This document shows, piece by piece, positions 1-9,568 of a stretch of 64,000 bases of DNA. Under the pieces are notes generated by a model, which was given only the letters and a program-made list of their open reading frames with translations, searched no databases and was not told where the DNA came from. Positions within the stretch are counted from its first letter, which is position 1, and each line of letters starts with the position of its first letter. Source of the DNA: Vitreoscilla stercoraria DSM 513. GTDB lineage: Bacteria; Pseudomonadota; Gammaproteobacteria; Burkholderiales; Neisseriaceae. The stretch is from NCBI RefSeq assembly GCF_000382305.1, contig NZ_KB908021.1, forward strand, positions 62,001 through 126,000, in the 5' to 3' direction. A program made the translations under genes and the position numbers.

Positions 1-378
1 CGTATCTTCAATAGGCGCAATGACTTTGATAAAGCCATCTTCAGAGCCGATTTCCATGCCCAAACCACCAAATTCGCCGCTCGTATTTTCTTTTAAATCG
101 ACAAAATCTTTAGGCGACATGTAATCAGAGTGAGGGTCCAAACTGGAAACCATGCCTTGGATGGCACTTTCTAGCAATTTTTCATCATCGGTGACTTCAA
201 CATAATTGGCCTTAATTTGACCATAAGCCTCAGCCCAAGTACGGATGCCTTGAACTGGCAAACTGTTTTTGTCTTGTTCGTTGGCAAAGCTTTGCACACT
301 CAAGCTCAAGGCAATGCCTGTTAGAGTGCCAAAACCATAGATGGCGAGTTTTTTCGCAGTATTTTTTTGCTTTGTCAT
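1..378 (-). CDS. ctpA: Carboxy-terminal processing protease (S41 family), N-terminal part only
   Basis: The frame opens at an ATG at 378 and runs off the left edge, leaving 126 residues. The first 33 or so residues form a basic start and a hydrophobic stretch ending near SVQSFA, a signal peptide or membrane anchor for periplasmic location. It is followed by a helical region with ESAIQGMVSSLDPHSDYM and then FGGLGMEIG, the entry to the PDZ domain, both typical of CtpA/Prc-type S41A proteases that trim the C termini of envelope proteins. The Ser/Lys catalytic dyad lies beyond the edge. It follows envC and gpmI on the same strand, an order seen in many proteobacteria. The family call is firm; the substrate is unknown. 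Confidence 0.9.
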   Translation of the reverse strand, partial: MTKQKNTAKKLAIYGFGTLTGIALSLSVQSFANEQDKNSLPVQGIRTWAEAYGQIKANYVEVTDDEKLLESAIQGMVSSLDPHSDYMSPKDFVDLKENTSGEFGGLGMEIGSEDGFIKVIAPIEDT

Positions 379-481
379 TAAATTTTTACCATTCTTCAAC
401 AAACTCATTCAGGGCATTAGCATATTCACTTTTGCCATAACAAACAACCACAGCGCAGTAAATGTTTGCTAAACAATGTTT

Positions 482-1789
482 TTAACCCACCCACGATAAA
501 GGGTTCATCGCACGGGTTTGGTAGCGCACTTCAAAATATGTGCCTTGCTCACCGCTAGGCAAGCGACCGCTGCTGCCTATTCGTGCGCGCGAGGTAAGTT
601 GTTCACCTGTACTCACTTGTATGGATGCCAAACCAGAATACACTGTCATGTAACCACCATCGTGATCGACAATCACCGTACTGCCATAGCCTTGCAGCGT
701 TGCGGCATATACCACTTCGCCTTCGGCTACGGTGTGTACGCTTGCACCTTGATTTTGGATGAAAATGCCTTTCCAAGTGCCGCCTGAAGGACGTGCGCTG
801 CCAAAGCGTCCTGTAATCATTCCCGTAGCAGGCAAGGCCATACGTCCTTGCATTTGGCTAAAGCGATGGCTAGGCGCACTGGCAGCCGTTTGGATAAAAG
901 CGTTTGCATCCAAAGCCATGTCTTCGGCAGTCAAGCCGTGCTGAGTATTGGGAGTATTTAATTTGGGTAAAGTTTTGGGTTTGGTGGTAACAGCTTGATT
1001 GCTGACAACTTTAGGCAGTGTTTTTTTGATAACTTTGGGTTTGGCTGCTTGCTGTCGGTTCAGGCGAGCGAGCAAAGTTTGCAAGCGTTTTTCGTCTTGT
1101 TTTAAATCTTGAATGTGGGCTTGTTGTTTGGCAATATTGTTTTGCAAAACAGTGTGTTGTTTGGCTTGACCTTGACGTTGGCTTTGTAAGCGTTGATGTA
1201 CTTTAGTGCTTTGTTGTTGCAATTGTTGCAGTTTGGCATGTTCTGCGGCAATTTTTGTCTGTTGAGCGTCGATTTGCACCATGTGTTGCTTCAAATCGCG
1301 CAAAACCTGTTCATTGGCTTGGTGCAAATAACGCAAATAGGCAATATGGCGACCTTTTTGGTTGGGATTGCTGTTTTTGAGCAATAAAACCACCGCTTCA
1401 GGCTGCTTGTTTTTGTATTGGCTATTGAGCAAGCGTTGTGCTTGGGCTTTGTTGTGTTGGTTTTGGGTTTGCAATTGGGATAATTGCAATTGCAGTTGTG
1501 ACAATACTTCTGCTGATTGGCGTTGCTTGAGCGTCAGTTGCGCCAATTCATGGCTTGCCGCTTGCAGGGCGGTTTGGGTTTTTTGAATGTCGGTGTTGAG
1601 TTTTTTCTGCTCTTGTTTGTGTTCGCTGAGGGTTTGCTCAGCTTGTTTGAGCTCTTGCTGTACGGCTTGAACATCTTGACTGGCCTCAAGATTTTGCGCC
1701 GATGGCGCCGCCGTGTTTGCCCACAATGCCATGCTGGCACTCAGAGCAAACACAGAACCAAATAATGGAATCCATTTCATGCGGCGCAT
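482..1789 (-). CDS. envC: Murein hydrolase activator EnvC-like (coiled coil plus degenerate LytM domain)
   Basis: The 435-residue protein starts with a signal peptide (cleavage near residue 24, ALWA-NT). A long glutamine-rich coiled coil covers roughly residues 30-250, a linker follows, and a LytM/M23 domain fills about residues 318-435. The active-site positions are degenerate: WKGIFI where active enzymes have a zinc-binding His, YSGLAS where YGHLS is usual, and YFEVR where HxH is usual. This is the pattern of EnvC, which does not cut peptidoglycan itself but activates periplasmic amidases at the division septum. It sits 16 bases downstream of gpmI and upstream of ctpA, probably in one transcript. 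An in-frame Met at residue 4 is an alternative start. An uptake-like word lies inside the gene at 804-815. Confidence 0.88.
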   Translation of the reverse strand: MRRMKWIPLFGSVFALSASMALWANTAAPSAQNLEASQDVQAVQQELKQAEQTLSEHKQEQKKLNTDIQKTQTALQAASHELAQLTLKQRQSAEVLSQLQLQLSQLQTQNQHNKAQAQRLLNSQYKNKQPEAVVLLLKNSNPNQKGRHIAYLRYLHQANEQVLRDLKQHMVQIDAQQTKIAAEHAKLQQLQQQSTKVHQRLQSQRQGQAKQHTVLQNNIAKQQAHIQDLKQDEKRLQTLLARLNRQQAAKPKVIKKTLPKVVSNQAVTTKPKTLPKLNTPNTQHGLTAEDMALDANAFIQTAASAPSHRFSQMQGRMALPATGMITGRFGSARPSGGTWKGIFIQNQGASVHTVAEGEVVYAATLQGYGSTVIVDHDGGYMTVYSGLASIQVSTGEQLTSRARIGSSGRLPSGEQGTYFEVRYQTRAMNPLSWVG

Positions 1790-1805
1790 TACCTCAGGTT
1801 AAGGT

Positions 1806-3329
1806 TTAAGCAAATTGAATCAAGTTTTGACCGCTCATCTCAGCAGGTGGCGTCAAACCTGCCATCGCCAACAAAGTCGGCGCGATGTCTTTTAACGCAC
1901 CGCCTGTTTGAATCGTTGCAGGACGACCCACGTAAATGAATGGCACAGGTTGGGTGGTGTGTTGTGTGTGTGCTTGGCCATTGCCGTGGTCAAACATGTT
2001 TTCACAATTGCCATGGTCTGCCGTAATCAACACTTCGCCACCTGCGGCAATCACCGCATCGACCACTTGACCGACACAGGTATCCAATGCTTCCACCGCT
2101 TTGACTGCCGCTTCAAATACGCCAGTGTGTCCGACCATGTCGCCATTGGCAAAATTGCACATGATGAAGTCAAAACGGTTGTTTTGTACTGCTTCTACGA
2201 TGTGTTGTGTCACCACAGGCGCATTCATTTCAGGCTGCATGTCATAAGTTTTCACTTTTGGAGACGGCACCAAAATACGCTCTTCGCCTGCATACGGTTC
2301 TTCACGACCGCCGCTGAAGAAATACGTCACATGCGGGTATTTTTCGGTTTCGGCAATGCGCAATTGCGTCAAACCTTGAGAGGATACAAATTCGCCCAAA
2401 CCATTGCTGATTGATTGTGGTGCAAACATTACAGGGTGGGTGTATTGTTTGCCGTAGCTGGTTAAGCTGGTGTAGTAAGCGATTTTTGGCTGTTTGGCAC
2501 GTTCAAAACCATCAAAATCTGCATTGAGCAAGGCTTGGGTGATTTCGCGCGCACGGTCGGCACGGAAATTCATATTGATGACCACATCGCCGTCTTCAAT
2601 CACCATGTTCGAATCAATCAATGTCGCTTGTACAAATTCGTCGTTTTCACCGCGCGCATAAGCGTCCTGTAAGGCTTGAACGGCTGAATTGGCACTGAAT
2701 GGTGCAGCAACGCCTACCAAAGCGTCATAAGCGGTTTGCACACGCTCCCAACGGTTGTCACGATCCATTGCAAAAAAGCGACCCACAACCGTACCAATAT
2801 GCACTTGTGGGTGTGCTTTGGTATAGTCTTGTAATTGGGCTAAATACGCTTCGGCGCTTTGCGGTGGTGTGTCACGACCATCTAAAAATGGGTGCACCAC
2901 AATCGTTGCCACGCCAGCTGCCACCGCAGCATCCAATACAGCAAAGAAATGGCTGATATGACTGTGAACGCCACCGTCAGACAATAAACCTATCAAATGC
3001 AATTTTTTGCCATTGGCGTATTTGAAAGCGTCCTGTAAAGCTGCGTTGTCTTTCAAAGTATTTTCTTCCACCGCCATATCAATGCGGGTGATGTCTTGCT
3101 CAACAATGCGACCTGCGCCAATATTCAAGTGACCGACTTCAGAATTACCAAATTGACCACGCGGCAAGCCGACCATGCGTTCAGAGGCATCAATGGTGCC
3201 AAAAGCGTAGTCTTTCATCAAAGCGTCCAAGCGCGGGGTGTTTGCCGCAGCGATGGCATTGTCTTCGATTTCAGTACGATAGCCGAAGCCGTCTAAGATG
3301 AGCAAAACGATGGGTTTGGTAATATTCAC
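1806..3329 (-). CDS. gpmI: 2,3-bisphosphoglycerate-independent phosphoglycerate mutase
   Basis: The 507-residue protein has the usual length for this manganese-dependent glycolytic enzyme (EC 5.4.2.12), which interconverts 3- and 2-phosphoglycerate in the cytoplasm. Visible motifs are LILDGFG with the metal-binding Asp13, FGNSEVGH with the catalytic Ser63, DGRDTPP, the substrate-binding RDNRW, NFRADRARE, and near the C terminus the metal site ITADHGNCE and HTQHT. It is the first gene of the leftward gpmI-envC-ctpA block. Two copies of the uptake-like word AAGCGTCCTGTA (2660-2671 and 3026-3037) lie within the coding sequence. Confidence 0.97.
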   Translation of the reverse strand: MNITKPIVLLILDGFGYRTEIEDNAIAAANTPRLDALMKDYAFGTIDASERMVGLPRGQFGNSEVGHLNIGAGRIVEQDITRIDMAVEENTLKDNAALQDAFKYANGKKLHLIGLLSDGGVHSHISHFFAVLDAAVAAGVATIVVHPFLDGRDTPPQSAEAYLAQLQDYTKAHPQVHIGTVVGRFFAMDRDNRWERVQTAYDALVGVAAPFSANSAVQALQDAYARGENDEFVQATLIDSNMVIEDGDVVINMNFRADRAREITQALLNADFDGFERAKQPKIAYYTSLTSYGKQYTHPVMFAPQSISNGLGEFVSSQGLTQLRIAETEKYPHVTYFFSGGREEPYAGEERILVPSPKVKTYDMQPEMNAPVVTQHIVEAVQNNRFDFIMCNFANGDMVGHTGVFEAAVKAVEALDTCVGQVVDAVIAAGGEVLITADHGNCENMFDHGNGQAHTQHTTQPVPFIYVGRPATIQTGGALKDIAPTLLAMAGLTPPAEMSGQNLIQFA

Positions 3330-3364
3330 GTCACAGACCTTTATACAGACACAGTAAAATGAGC

Positions 3365-3380
3365 ACTGCGTGCACGCAGT
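3365..3380. promoter_or_regulatory. 16-bp perfect palindrome between gpmI and yqgE
   Basis: ACTGCGTGCACGCAGT is a perfect palindrome followed by TTTTT on the plus strand, in the 160-bp space between the divergent gpmI and yqgE starts. It could be an operator for a dimeric regulator or part of a short hairpin. Nothing in the sequence says which regulator. Confidence 0.4.
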
Positions 3381-3489
3381 TTTTCAATTGAGAGCGCAAT
3401 TATACGTTGTAAGACTTGTCAAATTCAACGACAGCACCATATAGACAGTCAATTGTAACTGCAATTGAACACATTAAAGAGGTGTCATC

Positions 3490-4068
3490 ATGACCAAAAC
3501 CAACCAAAAAATAGAAAATTTGGCCAATTATTTTCTGATTGCCATGCCCAATATGGACGATACATTTTTCAGTGGCAGCGTGGTGTACATTTGTGAACAC
3601 AATGAAGACGGTGCGATGGGCGTGGTGATTAACAAACCATCACCATTAACCATGAACCAATTGTTTGAAGCCATACAACAGCGCACGCCATTGCAATACG
3701 ATGAACAAGCGGTCTTGATGGGCGGTCCTGTACAAGTCGATAGAGGCTTTTTATTGCACACGCCTGTGGGAGATTGGGAAAGCAGTGTTTTGGTCAGCGA
3801 AGACATCGCTTTTACCACTTCACGCGATATTATTGAGGACTTGGCACACAATACTCAAAACACAGAAGCCAAAACTTTGGCCACCATTGGTTATGCAGGT
3901 TGGAAAAAAAACCAGCTTGAAGACGAGTTGGCGAAAAATGCTTGGCTGACGGTCAAAGCAGACCAACACATCATGTTTGATTTGCCTGTTGCGGAGCGTT
4001 ACAACGCTGCTTTGCAATTGCTTGGTATCAATCCTGCCAATTTAGTACAAGGGGCAGGACATGCTTGA
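3490..4068 (+). CDS. yqgE: YqgE/AlgH family protein
   Basis: The 192-residue protein matches the YqgE/AlgH family in length and in conserved stretches: [10 protein letters not shown] near residue 15, [18 protein letters not shown] around 35-52, [14 protein letters not shown] around 78-91, and [15 protein letters not shown] around 138-152. Its molecular role is not settled; it is cytoplasmic and nearly always next to ruvX. Here the two genes overlap by 8 bases, which indicates translational coupling. The start follows an AGAGG ribosome-binding site. Confidence 0.93.
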   Translation: MTKTNQKIENLANYFLIAMPNMDDTFFSGSVVYICEHNEDGAMGVVINKPSPLTMNQLFEAIQQRTPLQYDEQAVLMGGPVQVDRGFLLHTPVGDWESSVLVSEDIAFTTSRDIIEDLAHNTQNTEAKTLATIGYAGWKKNQLEDELAKNAWLTVKADQHIMFDLPVAERYNAALQLLGINPANLVQGAGHA

Positions 4069-4519
4069 AGCACCACGCGGGACGACTTTGGGTTTTGATT
4101 TTGGTGCTGCGCGCATTGGCGTGGCACAAGGCGATGCCGAAGTGGCAATGGCGCATCCGATTGTCACCATCAGCGAAACGGAAAACAGCAAAAAGTTTGC
4201 AGCAGTGGAAGCTTTGATCAAAGAATGGCGTCCCAACCAATTGGTGGTGGGTTTGCCTGCACACATGGATGGCGTGGAGCATGAAACCTCGGCTTTGTGC
4301 CGCAAATTTGCGCAACGCTTGAATGGGCGTTTTGGTTTGCCTGTGTATTTGGTCGATGAGCGTATGTCGTCAGTCTATGCTGAAAGCCTGCTTGCCGAGG
4401 CGAATGTGTTTGGTCGAAAACAAAAAGCCTATTTAGACCAAGTGGCCGCCCAAGCGATTTTGATGACGTTTTTTGAAAATGGCGCGATGGAATTGGTAGA
4501 GCGCAAAGCAGAGTCTTAA
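4061..4519 (+). CDS. ruvX: Holliday junction resolvase-like YqgF/RuvX
   Basis: The 152-residue protein has the RNase H-like fold signature of Yqg[14 protein letters not shown] at the N terminus with the first catalytic Asp, [11 protein letters not shown] in the middle, and LVDERMSS with the second acidic pair. The family is implicated in pre-16S rRNA 5'-end maturation and possibly junction resolution. It overlaps yqgE by 8 bases and is followed by an inverted uptake-sequence hairpin at 4567-4598. Confidence 0.94.
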   Translation: MLEAPRGTTLGFDFGAARIGVAQGDAEVAMAHPIVTISETENSKKFAAVEALIKEWRPNQLVVGLPAHMDGVEHETSALCRKFAQRLNGRFGLPVYLVDERMSSVYAESLLAEANVFGRKQKAYLDQVAAQAILMTFFENGAMELVERKAES

Positions 4520-4566
4520 AACATCGACAGCAACCTATTCATGCATGGCAAATGCGTTTTGAATGT

Positions 4567-4598
4567 CAAAGCGTCCTGTAAACTTACAGGACGCTTTG
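4567..4598. terminator. Hairpin terminator made of two inverted uptake-like words
   Basis: Two 15-base perfect arms (4567-4581 and 4584-4598) are separated by 2 bases. Each arm contains AAGCGTCCTGTA. A TTTGTTTT stretch follows on the plus strand. It lies between the convergent genes ruvX and sulP and could serve both, as inverted DNA-uptake sequences do in Neisseriaceae. Confidence 0.8.
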
Positions 4599-4619
4599 TT
4601 TTGGTTTGAATGCTTGTGT

Positions 4620-6107
4620 TTAAGATTGATGCAGTTTTTCGGTGGCGTGTTGCTCAAACAACGCCAAACTGTGTGGGTTTAAGCCGGTTAAGCTCACTTG
4701 TTTGCCACTGCTGCGCCATTTTTTGAGCATGTCATCCATCGCTTGCACACTGGTTAAATCATGAATGTGGGCGTGGGTGAAATCCAAAACGACGGTTGAT
4801 TGGTGCATTTGATTGGCAACAAACGCCACTATTTGTGGGACGGAGCTGAAAAATACCGCGCCTTCAACGCTGTAAACGCTGTGTCCTTGGGCATTGCTGG
4901 TTGCTGAAATGTGCAATTGTCGCTCTAGTTTGTTCATTAAAAACAGCGCTGACAACACTACGCCCAACAACACACCCACCGCCAAATTGTGTGTGGCCAA
5001 AACCGCCAAAACCGTTGCCACCATCACGATATTGCTACTCAAAGGGCGTTGGTGCATTTGGGTGATGGATGCCCAATCAAATGACGAAAACGCCACCATG
5101 AACATCACTGCCACCAAAGCTGCCATGGGAATGAGGGCAATCACATCGCCCAAAAACACCACCAACACCAATAAAAACACGCCTGCGCTGAAAGTTGACA
5201 AACGTGTGCGTGCGCCTGATTGGACGTTCATCAACGATTGCCCAATCATCGCACAACCTGCCATGCCGCCCATCATGCCGCTGACGATGTTGCCCATGCC
5301 TTGACCTTTGCATTCGCGAAATTTGTCGCTTGGGCTTTGGGTGATGTCGTCCAAAACGGTTGCCGTCATCATCGATTCAAGCAAACCTACCACCGCCATC
5401 GCCAACGAATAGGGCAAAATTATCATGAAAGTTTCCCAATTGAAGGGAATGTTGGGTAACAAAAACACAGGCAAAGTGTCGGGCAAACTGCCCATGTCAC
5501 CAACGGTTTTGGTTTCTATACCCAATGCAAACACCAAAATGCTTAACAAGACAATAGACACCAATGGCGCGGGCAAAAGCTTACCGATTTTGGGTAAATA
5601 AGCAAATCCATATACCATCAATAAGCCCAACACCACCAACACATACATGCTGGCATCAGCACCGACAAAATGCGGCAATTGCGCCATGAAAATCAAAATG
5701 GACAAAGCATTCAAAAAGCCTGTCACTACTGATTTGGAGACAAAACGCATCCATTTGGCCAATTTCAAATAACCGATGACAATTTGCAATATGCCTGCCA
5801 AAACGGTGGCTGCAAGCAAGTATTGCAAGCCATAGTCTTTGACCAAACCGACCACAAGAAGCGCCACAGCACCTGTGGCAGCAGAAATCATGGCAGGGCG
5901 GCCGCCTGCAAAAGCCAATGTGATGGCGATACAAATGGAGGCGTACAAGCCAACTTTCGGGTCAACGCCTGCGATGATGGAAAAAGCGATGGATTCGGGA
6001 ATCAGTGCCAGACCGACCACCAAGCCTGATAAAACATCGGCGCGGATGTTGGAAAACCAATGGGTTTTGAGTTGCGATAACATGGATAACCTGTGTGAGA
6101 CATTCAA
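4620..6107 (-). CDS. SulP family anion transporter with C-terminal STAS domain
   Basis: The 495-residue protein opens with the SulP signature (DVLSGLVVGLALIPESIAFSIIAGV, residues 24-48) and has about ten or more hydrophobic membrane segments up to residue 390. A cytoplasmic STAS domain follows at about 405-495 (VEGAVFFSSVPQIV, VVLDFTHAHIHD). Members carry sulfate, bicarbonate or other anions across the inner membrane, coupled to protons or sodium. The motif GMMGGMAGCAMIGQS and the overall shape are like the BicA/SulP bicarbonate or sulfate group. The substrate cannot be read from sequence. It is a single gene with its own upstream region. Confidence 0.9.
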   Translation of the reverse strand: MNVSHRLSMLSQLKTHWFSNIRADVLSGLVVGLALIPESIAFSIIAGVDPKVGLYASICIAITLAFAGGRPAMISAATGAVALLVVGLVKDYGLQYLLAATVLAGILQIVIGYLKLAKWMRFVSKSVVTGFLNALSILIFMAQLPHFVGADASMYVLVVLGLLMVYGFAYLPKIGKLLPAPLVSIVLLSILVFALGIETKTVGDMGSLPDTLPVFLLPNIPFNWETFMIILPYSLAMAVVGLLESMMTATVLDDITQSPSDKFRECKGQGMGNIVSGMMGGMAGCAMIGQSLMNVQSGARTRLSTFSAGVFLLVLVVFLGDVIALIPMAALVAVMFMVAFSSFDWASITQMHQRPLSSNIVMVATVLAVLATHNLAVGVLLGVVLSALFLMNKLERQLHISATSNAQGHSVYSVEGAVFFSSVPQIVAFVANQMHQSTVVLDFTHAHIHDLTSVQAMDDMLKKWRSSGKQVSLTGLNPHSLALFEQHATEKLHQS

Positions 6108-6168
6108 AATAAGGCGATGAATGGTCTGAAAAAAGGGCTTATTTTAACATTGTTGTTTTGTGAATGAA

Positions 6169-6200
6169 TAAGCGTCCTGTAAATGTTTACAGGACGCTTA
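6169..6200. terminator. Inverted uptake-word hairpin downstream of the tfpZ-like gene
   Basis: Perfect 15-base arms (6169-6183 and 6186-6200) with a 2-base loop, each containing AAGCGTCCTGTA. It sits 30 bases beyond the stop of the leftward gene at 6230 and upstream of sulP. The T tract on the minus strand is poor, so termination strength is uncertain. Confidence 0.65.
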
Positions 6201-6229
6201 GTGAATGAAATCATTTTGAAACAAAGATG

Positions 6230-7072
6230 TTATGCATCAATGTCCAAATAATGATGCGTTTTGCCTGTGGCACGTTCTACGATGGCAACACCAAAACCGT
6301 TGTTGGTTTCAACATCTAACCAGCCTGCATTTTGTTCGTTCAAACCTGCATTTTGTAAAGCTTGGTCGATGTCATTAACACGCGTGGGTGCCAGTTGTTT
6401 TAATTGGGCTATGGGTTTGATGGCGTTTTGTAAAACTTGCAATTGTGGCTGCGCTAAAGTTTCATAAAAACGTGGCATATACGCAAAGCCAAAACCTGCG
6501 CCAGCGCTGTCCATGATGGCGCTTTGTAGTTTGGCATCTTGTTCAGGATATTGGGCTATCGCTGCGACAGGACCTTGCCATGAAACGTGCTGAAATGGGG
6601 CTTGTTTGCCCAAAGCCAATTCATGTTCTTGCATGTGTACGGCATTGATGATTTCAATTTTTTTGCCGGTGAAAACTGCAAACGCAGGACGACCATCAAT
6701 AATGGCGTGCAAACCAATGCTCAAAGCCGCCACTTGCACTGTGCCTATGATGGCAAAATCCCAAAAGCGTTCGCGTTTGGATTTTTTAATAGAATAGACA
6801 ACCAAGGTGATGATGGGACCCAAAATCACATCACAACAGACCAATACCGTGAAAAAGCGTAAGCCACCTGCCAAAGTGAGTAAACCATCTGGATACCACA
6901 TTTGGGTCATCAACACAAAAATGGTGGTGGCAATCAATATGCAAATCAATAAGTGGATGCCTGTGGCTTTGAATTTACTGGCCCAAAACCCATCGGAGCG
7001 AGGTTGGGATTTGTTGGAGTCAATCATATTGTCGGCAATCGGGTTCATGGTTTCAATCACAACAGTGGTCAT
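6230..7072 (-). CDS. TfpX/TfpZ-family type IV pilin accessory protein
   Basis: The 280-residue protein has three or four hydrophobic segments in its first 125 residues (around 38-57, 64-93 and 105-125) and a soluble C-terminal part. WYPDGLLTLAGG, VCCDVILGPIITLVVY and FAVFTGKKIEI are hallmarks of TfpZ/TfpX inner-membrane proteins, which help assemble or modulate particular type IV pilins in Neisseriaceae and Moraxellaceae. No pilin gene lies beside it here, so it is an orphan copy. Met residues at 9 and 16 are alternative starts. The function is inferred from the family only. Confidence 0.8.
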   Translation of the reverse strand: MTTVVIETMNPIADNMIDSNKSQPRSDGFWASKFKATGIHLLICILIATTIFVLMTQMWYPDGLLTLAGGLRFFTVLVCCDVILGPIITLVVYSIKKSKRERFWDFAIIGTVQVAALSIGLHAIIDGRPAFAVFTGKKIEIINAVHMQEHELALGKQAPFQHVSWQGPVAAIAQYPEQDAKLQSAIMDSAGAGFGFAYMPRFYETLAQPQLQVLQNAIKPIAQLKQLAPTRVNDIDQALQNAGLNEQNAGWLDVETNNGFGVAIVERATGKTHHYLDIDA

Positions 7073-7362
7073 GGTTTTAAGAAGGCAAAATTATATGCTG
7101 CAAAACATGAAATTTGAATAGTTGTATGGCGCTTGTGTATTTAAGTGGTGTTCATCAGGCTACGAGAAAATATTGGTGCCTGTATTTGAATAATGGGTGT
7201 GCGGTATCGGTATCGGCTTTGAAAAGCATTTTATTGCAAACTTTTAAATGGATGCCAACAGTGTGCGTTTTGTCAGTTTGAAAATCATAATGATTGAAAT
7301 AATCTGTCGTCCGTTGCACAATTGCTGTTATACCCAGCTTGTCAACGAAAGCAATCATCTAA
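7073..7362. other. Intergenic region between tfpZ-like gene and argB
   Basis: A 290-base AT-rich gap between divergent genes, presumably holding both promoters. I see no convincing gene, repeat or strong hairpin in it. Confidence 0.5.
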
Positions 7363-8238
7363 ATGAATATTGAAAACGCACAAGAACGTGCAGAAATCTT
7401 GGCAGAAGCCCTGCCATATATCCGCAAATATGCTGGCGCGACCATTGTAGTCAAATACGGTGGCAATGCCATGACCGATGAAAAGCTTAAAGAAGGCTTT
7501 GCCAAAGACATCGTGTTGTTAAAACTGTGTGGCATGAATCCGATAGTGGTGCATGGTGGTGGCCCGCAAATCAATCAGATGTTGGAAAAAGTCGGCAAGC
7601 ATGGTGAATTTGTACAAGGTATGCGCGTGACCGATGCCGAAACCATGAATGTGGTGGAGATGGTTTTGGGCGGTTCGGTGAACAAAGAAATCGTGTCTTT
7701 GATTAACCAATATGGCGGTAAAGCCGTGGGTTTGACGGGCAAAGATGGTCATTTTATGAAGGCCAAAAAACTGTTTATCAACACACCAGATAAAAATGGC
7801 GTCGACATCGGTCAAGTGGGCACGATTGACACCATTGATGGGACTCTAATCAGCGGCTTGGCAGAAAAAGGCTATATTCCTGTGATTGCACCGATTGGTG
7901 TGGGTCGACTGGGCGAAGCATTTAATATCAATGCCGATTTGGTTGCAGGACGCTTGGCTAAGGAGTTGGCAGCAGAGCGTTTGATTATGATGACCAATAC
8001 GCCCGGGATTTTAGACAAAAACGGCGAATTGTTAACCGATTTAACCCCAGCTTTGGTCGATGAATTGATTGCAGATGGAACCTTAAGCGGTGGAATGTTG
8101 CCTAAAATTGCATCAGCTTTGGATGCTGCTACCAATGGTGTGAAAGCCACCATCATCATCGATGGTCGTGTGCCACATGCTTTGTTGTTGGAGTTGTTTA
8201 CAGACTCGGGCGTAGGTTCTATGATTTTGGAGAAGTAA
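7363..8238 (+). CDS. argB: Acetylglutamate kinase
   Basis: The 291-residue protein is a normal-length N-acetyl-L-glutamate kinase (EC 2.7.2.8), the second step of arginine synthesis. Visible are the phosphate-binding VVKYGGNAM near residue 28, [10 protein letters not shown] near 63, the segment [27 protein letters not shown] in the glutamate-binding region, and the C-terminal [16 protein letters not shown]. No other arginine gene is adjacent. Confidence 0.97.
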   Translation: MNIENAQERAEILAEALPYIRKYAGATIVVKYGGNAMTDEKLKEGFAKDIVLLKLCGMNPIVVHGGGPQINQMLEKVGKHGEFVQGMRVTDAETMNVVEMVLGGSVNKEIVSLINQYGGKAVGLTGKDGHFMKAKKLFINTPDKNGVDIGQVGTIDTIDGTLISGLAEKGYIPVIAPIGVGRLGEAFNINADLVAGRLAKELAAERLIMMTNTPGILDKNGELLTDLTPALVDELIADGTLSGGMLPKIASALDAATNGVKATIIIDGRVPHALLLELFTDSGVGSMILEK

Positions 8239-8286
8239 TTCTGATAATGCGTCGTGCCGCTGCCCATACTTGAAAAGGTGAAGGTA

Positions 8287-8562
8287 ATGGAACTGCAAAT
8301 TGAACACCGTTCGGGCGAACACCGTTGGGTGCTTTTGGATGCGGCACGGCACATTGTGGGTGAATTGAATTATGCTGTGACCAATGATGAGCATTGGCGC
8401 ATTCGCTATGTGGAAGTGGAGCCTTTTTTTCAAGGGCGAGGTTTTGCCAAACGTTTGGTTGAAGCCATTTTTCAATACACATTAGGCAAAAGCATCAAGC
8501 TCAGCAGCTCATGCAGTTACGCAACGGCCATGTTGGCAAACAAACGCCACCGCAATCGTTAA
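8287..8562 (+). CDS. Small GNAT-family N-acetyltransferase (COG2388 type)
   Basis: The frame is open from 8254 but the ATG at 8287 has a good AAGGTGAAGG ribosome-binding region and gives 91 residues, the usual size of the short YjdJ-like acetyltransferases. The acetyl-CoA loop motif appears as GRGFAKRLVEAIFQY, preceded by the beta strand YVEVEPFFQG. The substrate is unknown. It starts 48 bases after argB and ends just before a hairpin terminator, so it is likely the last gene of a short argB transcript. Confidence 0.8.
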   Translation: MELQIEHRSGEHRWVLLDAARHIVGELNYAVTNDEHWRIRYVEVEPFFQGRGFAKRLVEAIFQYTLGKSIKLSSSCSYATAMLANKRHRNR

Positions 8563-8565
8563 ACC

Positions 8566-8593
8566 ACCATCTTGAGTGAAGATGGTTTTTTTT
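8566..8593 (+). terminator. Intrinsic terminator after the acetyltransferase
   Basis: The 8-base arms ACCATCTT and AAGATGGT with a 5-base loop are followed by eight T residues. The hairpin rules out the GTG at 8576 as a sensible start for the next gene. Confidence 0.8.
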
Positions 8594-8605
8594 GATGTGA
8601 AAACC

Positions 8606-9553
8606 ATGAAATTAATTGATTTTTTAGCTGCCAGCTCATTGGCGGCACTCTTTTGTGCGCCTTTGGCAGCGCAAGCACAACCTAAACTCGTTTCCAATCA
8701 GGCTGCCGTGACTTGGCAAGCGGCGACCATGCCACAAGCTCAGCAAATCTTATTGCCATCTAAGCAAACAGGACGCACTTACCGCATTCAAACCTTGGCT
8801 GTTGGGGAAGCTCCTGCACAAGGTTATCAAACTGTATTTGTGTTGGATGGCGAAATGATGTTTCCTACAGCATCCACTGCTGCTTATACTTATTTGAATC
8901 ACGCCCGTGACAATGGTGCCAAGCCTTTGTTGGTTGTGGGTATTGGTTATGACAATGGACAGTTGCTTGATATCCCGATGCGTTCACTTGACTATACGCC
9001 ACCGATGCAAGCCAAAGGCAAAATTGCGCCGAGCTTGCCACCAAAAGGCGAAGCAGATTTGTTTTTGAACATGATAGAACAAGAGTTGATACCGCAATTA
9101 CAGCAAAAATACCGCATCAATTCACAAAAATCAGCGATTTTGGGGCATTCTTATGGTGGCGTGTTGGCTTTGTATGCTTTGATGCAGCGTCCTGAAATGT
9201 TCAGCCATTACATCATTTCCAGTCCGTCAATGTGGTGGAATGAGGGCAGTTTGCAACATTTACCTGACAGTTATTTCACACCATTGCTGCAAAATAAACA
9301 GCTTAAAAAAGTGCGCATGACTGTTGGTGAATACGAACAAGCGCCATCGCCACATGTGGATGCCAATGGAGAGCGGGCGCAAATTTTGGCACAAAAGCAA
9401 ATGGTCAATAAGGTTGAAGACATGGGCATGCGTTTGCAAAACTTACAGGCCGCTCATTTGCAATTAGAGCAAGAGCGTTATGCAGGCGAAACCCATACTG
9501 GTGCCATGTTTCGCGCGACTTTAGATGGCATCAAATTTTTATACCAAGATTAA
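8606..9553 (+). CDS. Secreted alpha/beta-hydrolase, esterase D / siderophore-esterase superfamily
   Basis: From the ATG at 8606 the protein is 315 residues. It opens with a clear signal peptide (MKLIDFLAASSLAALF, cleaved near AQA-QP), so it is exported. The nucleophile elbow is GHSYGG, and the fold otherwise matches the IroE/Fes-like esterase group (VFVLDGEMMFP, LLVVGIGY, LYALMQRPEMFSHYIISSPSMWW). The late GETHTGAMF His is the likely catalytic His. Members hydrolyse siderophore or other carboxyl esters; the substrate here is unknown. Earlier in-frame starts fall inside the preceding terminator. It is followed after 15 bases by the FAD-oxidase gene. Confidence 0.8.
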   Translation: MKLIDFLAASSLAALFCAPLAAQAQPKLVSNQAAVTWQAATMPQAQQILLPSKQTGRTYRIQTLAVGEAPAQGYQTVFVLDGEMMFPTASTAAYTYLNHARDNGAKPLLVVGIGYDNGQLLDIPMRSLDYTPPMQAKGKIAPSLPPKGEADLFLNMIEQELIPQLQQKYRINSQKSAILGHSYGGVLALYALMQRPEMFSHYIISSPSMWWNEGSLQHLPDSYFTPLLQNKQLKKVRMTVGEYEQAPSPHVDANGERAQILAQKQMVNKVEDMGMRLQNLQAAHLQLEQERYAGETHTGAMFRATLDGIKFLYQD

Positions 9554-9568
9554 AACGGTGAACCACAC

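Noticed and set aside
518..1765. Plus-strand frames opposite envC and other long shadow frames opposite gpmI, sulP, tape measure and transposase
   Set aside because: All lie antisense to well-supported genes and show no start signals or domains of their own.
7155..7358. 67-codon minus-strand frame between tfpZ and argB
   Set aside because: No ribosome-binding site, no domain, odd composition; it lies in what should be the argB promoter region.
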